Assembly (NCBI GenBank): GCA_946624335.1
Contig: CAMOSA010000104.1
Coordinates: 1 to 8,513 of the forward strand
From: an uncultured Prevotellaceae bacterium
GTDB lineage: Bacteria; Bacteroidota; Bacteroidia; Bacteroidales; Bacteroidaceae
Length of the DNA: 8,513 nucleotides
Reading direction: 5' to 3'
The stretch's first letter is position 1. Each line of letters begins with the position of its first letter. The position numbers and the translations under genes are program-made. Below the pieces are notes generated by a model. The model had not been told where the DNA came from. It did not search any database and saw only the letters and a program-made list of their open reading frames with translations. Positions 5,746 through 8,513 of the stretch are shown piece after piece.

Positions 5746-7859
5746 GCCTCAGGATTGAATTGGTTGATAGCATCGATGACGCGTTGCACTTCTGTCTCCG
5801 TCATCATGGGCGATATGGGCAGGCTGAGGATCTCGCGGTGTATCTGCTCCGTGACGGGCAGACTCAGCGCGGCCAGCTCGGGTAGGGCTTGTTGTCGGTG
5901 GGGTGGGATGGGGTAGTGGATGAGCGTCTCTATGCCTTGACCCTTCAGCCAGGTGACCAGCTGATGGCGATAGCCGGTACGGATGGGGAAGACGTAGAAC
6001 ACGTGCTCATGCACGTCGGCAGGCATCGTCGGAAGGACGATTAGCGGGTTGTCGATGCCGTCGAGGTAGCGCTGGGCAATCTCGCGGCGACGATCGTTGT
6101 CGATGTCCAGGCGTGTCAGCTTGACATTGAGCACGGCAGCCTGGATCTCATCCGTGCGCGAGTTGATGCCGGGGAGCTCGTTGACATACTTCTCGCTGCA
6201 GCCGTAGTTCGCCATCTTGCGGATCGTCTCGGCCAGCGTGTCGTCGTCGGTAGTGACGCACCCGGCATCGCCCAAGGCGCCTAAGTTCTTGGCCGGATAG
6301 AAACTGAAGCCGGCAGCGTGGCTCAGGTGGCCCGCACGGCGGTCGCCGAGCATGGCGCCGTGGGCCTGGGCAGCATCCTCGATGACCAGCAGATGATGCT
6401 CCGAGGCAAAGGCGTTGATGGCTGTCATATCGCAGACACGGCCGTAGAGGTGAACGGGCAGGATGGCCACCGTACGGGGCGTCCACAGCTGGGGCAGCTG
6501 CTTCACGTCCAACAGATAGTCGGACAGCGAAGGCTCACACAGCACGGGCGTCAGCCCCGCTTCCTTGATGGCCAGGATCGTCGCGATGAAGGTGTTGGCA
6601 GGCACGATGACCTCACTGTCGTCCGACCACCAGTTCAGGTGCTTGAAGGCACGCAGGATCAGCGTCAGCGCTTCCAGGCCGTTGCCGCACATCACACAAT
6701 GTTTCGCGCCGACATATTCTGCAAAATGCTGTTCGAAGGCTTGGTTGGCAGAGCCCTGCAGGTACCAGCCGCTGCGCACGACACGGCTCACCGCGTCACT
6801 CAGCATCGGCTCGAAGCTGGCGTTGATGCGCTTGAGGTCGAGGAACGTGATACGTTCTTGCGGACGTTCCTTCAGGGCGTGCAGCTGTTCAAGCGTCGTG
6901 GGGTTGATCTCCAGCTCATAGCTGTCATAGCAGACCGAGCGGGCACCGAAGCCCTCTTTCTGGAAGATCAGTCCTTCGTTCAGGTAGCTGCCTCCATGCT
7001 CCGTGGAGATACCGAAGTCGACATAGGCCATCTGCTTGAAACGTTCGTTGATGAGATGGCGGAAGAGAAGGTCCAAGGCGCCAAGCTCGCGGCCCTGCTC
7101 GCCAGAGGCGATATACTGTACGTGCGCCACACGCTTGGTGATGAACACGACACATCCTGCGACAATCTCACGCTGGCTGCGGACGAGGAACAGCTTGATC
7201 TGCTGCGGGAAACGCGACATCAATAGTTGCATCTCCTCAAAGGTGTGTACGGGCTTCACCGAGTGATGCTCCTCCAGCACCCTCGTCAGCAGTTGCCAAT
7301 ACTCGTATAGCGTTGGCCAGTCCTCGTCCGTCATACGGTCGATGTAAAGGTCGTTGTCGATAGCCTTCTTGGCACCACGCAGCCTGAGCTTGCGCATCTG
7401 CAGCGGATTGGACATATCTACGACACTGCTCACGCCGCGCGTCTTCAACTGTGCGCCGGCACGGAACAGGGCATACAGGTCCTCTTCGGCGGCACACGCA
7501 CTATATATATAAGGTATAGGTTTGTACACCATGCGCGTGGCCTGAAGGAAATCCGTACACCAGAGCAAGATGTTCTGCAGGATCGACAGCACCTGCTTCT
7601 GAGTGGCAGATGTCGACAGGATCAGACCGCCGTACGTCAGACCCTGATGCGAGTAGACGGTGCGCTCGTCCTCGTTCCAGTTGGCAGGGAACAGGGCCAC
7701 CAGCTCGTCATCGTCGTAGATCAGCATCGAGCAATCGACGAAACGGTCGGCATGGTAGTCCATGAAGCCACGCTCAAACAGGAAAGTCCCGTTCTTGGAC
7801 TCACGGACGAAATCATTCCACACCTCCGCCATTTGTGGCGTATATTGTACTATATTCAT
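5742..7859 (-). CDS. Fusion: GNAT/FemAB-like acyltransferase + DegT-family PLP sugar aminotransferase
   Basis: A 705-residue two-enzyme protein. Residues 1 to about 318 resemble the GNAT/FemAB-like transferases of Bacteroidales glycan loci, with HQGLTYGGLIL (71-81), RGAKKAIDND (161-170) and a C-terminal FGISTEHGGSYLNEG (282-296). Residues 336-705 are a full-length DegT/DnrJ/EryC1/StrS aminotransferase: ITFLDLKRIN (337-346), CGNGLEALTL (391-400), IEDAAQAHG (493-501, cofactor-pairing D495) and FYPAKNLGALGDAG (520-533, Schiff-base lysine K524). Predicted activities are 3-amination of a dTDP-3-keto-6-deoxyhexose and acylation of the new amine, as done by the separate FdtB and FdtC enzymes of the dTDP-Fuc3NAc pathway. 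FdtC is a hexapeptide-repeat protein, so the acyl step here would use a different fold. No methionine lies between M277 and M352, which argues against internal re-initiation at the junction. It starts 11 bases after the ketoisomerase stop. The aminotransferase call is very secure; the acyl donor and target are inferred. Confidence 0.9.
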   Translation of the reverse strand: MNIVQYTPQMAEVWNDFVRESKNGTFLFERGFMDYHADRFVDCSMLIYDDDELVALFPANWNEDERTVYSHQGLTYGGLILSTSATQKQVLSILQNILLWCTDFLQATRMVYKPIPYIYSACAAEEDLYALFRAGAQLKTRGVSSVVDMSNPLQMRKLRLRGAKKAIDNDLYIDRMTDEDWPTLYEYWQLLTRVLEEHHSVKPVHTFEEMQLLMSRFPQQIKLFLVRSQREIVAGCVVFITKRVAHVQYIASGEQGRELGALDLLFRHLINERFKQMAYVDFGISTEHGGSYLNEGLIFQKEGFGARSVCYDSYELEINPTTLEQLHALKERPQERITFLDLKRINASFEPMLSDAVSRVVRSGWYLQGSANQAFEQHFAEYVGAKHCVMCGNGLEALTLILRAFKHLNWWSDDSEVIVPANTFIATILAIKEAGLTPVLCEPSLSDYLLDVKQLPQLWTPRTVAILPVHLYGRVCDMTAINAFASEHHLLVIEDAAQAHGAMLGDRRAGHLSHAAGFSFYPAKNLGALGDAGCVTTDDDTLAETIRKMANYGCSEKYVNELPGINSRTDEIQAAVLNVKLTRLDIDNDRRREIAQRYLDGIDNPLIVLPTMPADVHEHVFYVFPIRTGYRHQLVTWLKGQGIETLIHYPIPPHRQQALPELAALSLPVTEQIHREILSLPISPMMTETEVQRVIDAINQFNPEA

Positions 7860-7870
7860 GCTTCTGCTCT

Positions 7871-8308
7871 TTATACATTATTATTATGCAACGCTCGCCT
7901 CATGCGCAGCCACGCCGACCGCTCGTGTACATAGCCCGTGGCGTCATAGGCCTGTGATGCCGCCACGACACATACCGTGCCCGGCTCGAAGTGGCGAAGC
8001 TCACACCATATACCGGCCGGGATGAGGATGCCAGTGCGCGAGTCGTTCATCAACACCGTGGTGCTGACATCGCCATCGTCCACTTCTATCTCGAAACTGC
8101 CGGCCACGGGAAACACCACTTCGTCGCAGGTCCAGTGGGCATGACCGCCGCGTGTCTTATCGGCCGGTACACCCGAAATCCAGAAAATGCGGCGGATTTC
8201 GAACGGAATGTCTTTCTTGCCCTCACCATACGACAAATGGCCGCGTTCGTCCACATTATGAGGGAGTTGTATGAGTTTTACGCCCTGAGGCAGCGATGTC
8301 CTTGACAT
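7871..8308 (-). CDS. dTDP-4-keto-6-deoxyglucose 3,4-ketoisomerase, FdtA/QdtA (WxcM-like cupin) family
   Basis: A 145-residue cupin that moves the keto group from C4 to C3 of dTDP-4-keto-6-deoxyglucose and so prepares C3 for amination. It begins MSRTSLPQGVKLIQLP. The family pattern is clear: DERGHLSYGE (20-29), IFWISGVP (41-48), RGGHAH (53-58) with the two catalytic-type histidines H56 and H58, GSFEIEVDDG (70-79) and YDATGYVHER (121-130). The frame is open to an ATG at 8380, but a TAnnTTTG element at 8331-8338 lies inside that extension. Family proteins are about 140 residues and the extra 24 residues do not resemble the family, so 8308 is chosen. It is the first gene of the operon, and its partner aminotransferase starts 11 bases downstream. 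FdtA-type (galacto, Fuc3N) and QdtA-type (gluco, Qui3N) products cannot be separated here. Confidence 0.88.
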   Translation of the reverse strand: MSRTSLPQGVKLIQLPHNVDERGHLSYGEGKKDIPFEIRRIFWISGVPADKTRGGHAHWTCDEVVFPVAGSFEIEVDDGDVSTTVLMNDSRTGILIPAGIWCELRHFEPGTVCVVAASQAYDATGYVHERSAWLRMRRALHNNNV

Positions 8309-8330
8309 ATCGGAATGAATTATTTTGGTG

Positions 8331-8338
8331 CAAAGATA
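8331..8338 (-). promoter_or_regulatory. -7 element of the ketoisomerase-glycosyltransferase operon
   Basis: The minus strand reads TATCTTTG, a full TAnnTTTG match, 22 bases before the ATG at 8308. The implied transcript start near 8325 leaves a leader of about 15-20 nucleotides. The expected -33 position has no clear TTTG. This element would drive all four minus-strand genes, because no gap between them is large enough for another obvious promoter. Confidence 0.65.
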
Positions 8339-8347
8339 CATTTTTTC

Positions 8348-8373
8348 TCTTGAAAAACTTGCATAATTCAAGA
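8348..8373. promoter_or_regulatory. Inverted repeat between divergent promoters (possible operator)
   Basis: TCTTGAA (8348-8354) and TTCAAGA (8367-8373) are perfect 7-bp inverted arms separated by 12 bp, flanked by A/T runs. They lie between the ketoisomerase -7 element (8331-8338) and the tRNA -7 element (8382-8389) and overlap the -33 of the latter. The arrangement fits a dimeric regulator site, but no regulator gene is in the window, so the role is inferred. Confidence 0.35.
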
Positions 8374-8389
8374 AAAACATCTACCTTTG
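8359..8389 (+). promoter_or_regulatory. Promoter of the tRNA-Ser gene
   Basis: TTG at 8359-8361, a 20-base spacer, then TACCTTTG at 8382-8389. This is a full match to the Bacteroidota -33/-7 promoter pattern and the best promoter in the window. It reads toward the tRNA at 8459, which implies a 5' leader of roughly 60 nucleotides. Confidence 0.75.
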
Positions 8390-8395
8390 CACCGC

Positions 8396-8458
8396 AATTC
8401 GGAAATAGAGGTTTCCAAATCGGTAAAACGAGGTTGCAATGATGGGTGAAAATCCCAC
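8396..8458 (+). other. Leader of the tRNA-Ser transcript with two small hairpins
   Basis: About 63 bases lie between the expected transcript start and the tRNA. GGAAA (8401-8405) pairs with TTTCC (8412-8416) around a 6-base loop. TGGG (8443-8446) pairs with CCCA (8454-8457) around a 7-base loop, ending one base before the mature tRNA. This is probably just the precursor removed by RNase P. No second tRNA, open frame or known riboswitch pattern was recognised. Confidence 0.5.
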
Positions 8459-8513
8459 GGAAGTTTGGGTGAGTGGCTGAAACCACCAGTTTGCTAAACT
8501 GACGTACGGGTTA
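8459..8513 (+). tRNA. tRNA-Ser(GCT), 5' part, cut by the window end
   Basis: The sequence begins with acceptor arm GGAAGTT, then TG, and a class II D-arm with GGT/ACC stem and loop GAGTGGCTGAA, typical of serine tRNAs. The anticodon loop is TTGCTAA with anticodon GCT, reading AGC and AGU codons. The anticodon stem CCAGT/ACTGA has four standard pairs and a terminal C-A mismatch. The start of a long variable arm (CGTACGGGTTA) follows, as expected for tRNA-Ser. The T-arm and 3' acceptor strand lie outside the window, so the acceptor pairing could not be confirmed. Confidence 0.87.

Noticed and set aside
5299..5916. Open frame of 205 codons on the plus strand
   Set aside because: Antisense to the end of the fusion gene and the GT2-like gene; no promoter or family resemblance.
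6318..7226. Open frame of 302 codons on the plus strand
   Set aside because: Antisense shadow of the acyltransferase-aminotransferase fusion, with no recognisable motif.
8396..8513. Possible cobalamin-type riboswitch, prompted by GGGTGAAAATCCC near 8444
   Set aside because: The remaining conserved blocks of that riboswitch are missing, and the sequence from 8459 fits tRNA-Ser(GCT) much better.

Overview
The window looks like chromosomal DNA of a Bacteroidota bacterium, most likely Bacteroidales and possibly Prevotellaceae. Three observations support this. Four -7 elements of the Bacteroidota type TAnnTTTG sit in front of genes. Start codons generally lack a clear Shine-Dalgarno sequence. The transketolase and the sugar dehydratase read like Bacteroidales proteins. 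Genes are visibly GC-rich, while the intergenic stretches are AT-rich.

Layout. From 1 to 1297 (minus strand) lies the N-terminal 432 codons of a transketolase that runs off the left edge. A short divergent promoter region (1298-1514) separates it from a 643-residue membrane-anchored nucleotide-sugar 4,6-dehydratase of the CapD/WbpM/PglF class (1515-3446, plus). A 488-bp non-coding stretch (3447-3934) follows between converging genes and is unusually structured. It holds a strong 20-bp hairpin terminator, five exact-length 22-bp tandem repeats, AT-rich direct repeats, a hairpin, a 14-bp palindrome and twelve 7-bp repeats ending just short of the next stop codon.

From 8308 down to 3935 (minus strand) four tightly packed genes form one apparent operon. 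In order of transcription they are a 3,4-ketoisomerase of the FdtA/QdtA (WxcM-like cupin) family, a 705-residue fusion of a GNAT/FemAB-like acyltransferase with a DegT-type PLP sugar aminotransferase, and two family-2-like glycosyltransferases. Together they look like a cassette that converts dTDP-4-keto-6-deoxyglucose into a 3-acylamino-3,6-dideoxyhexose (Fuc3NAc- or Qui3NAc-like) and uses such sugars in a surface glycan. RmlA and RmlB, needed to make the substrate, are not in the window.

At the right edge a divergent region with back-to-back promoters and an inverted repeat leads into the 5' part of a tRNA-Ser(GCT) gene (plus strand), cut by the window end. The most notable items are the two-enzyme fusion, the two tandem repeat arrays, and the correction of the ketoisomerase start from 8380 to 8308.
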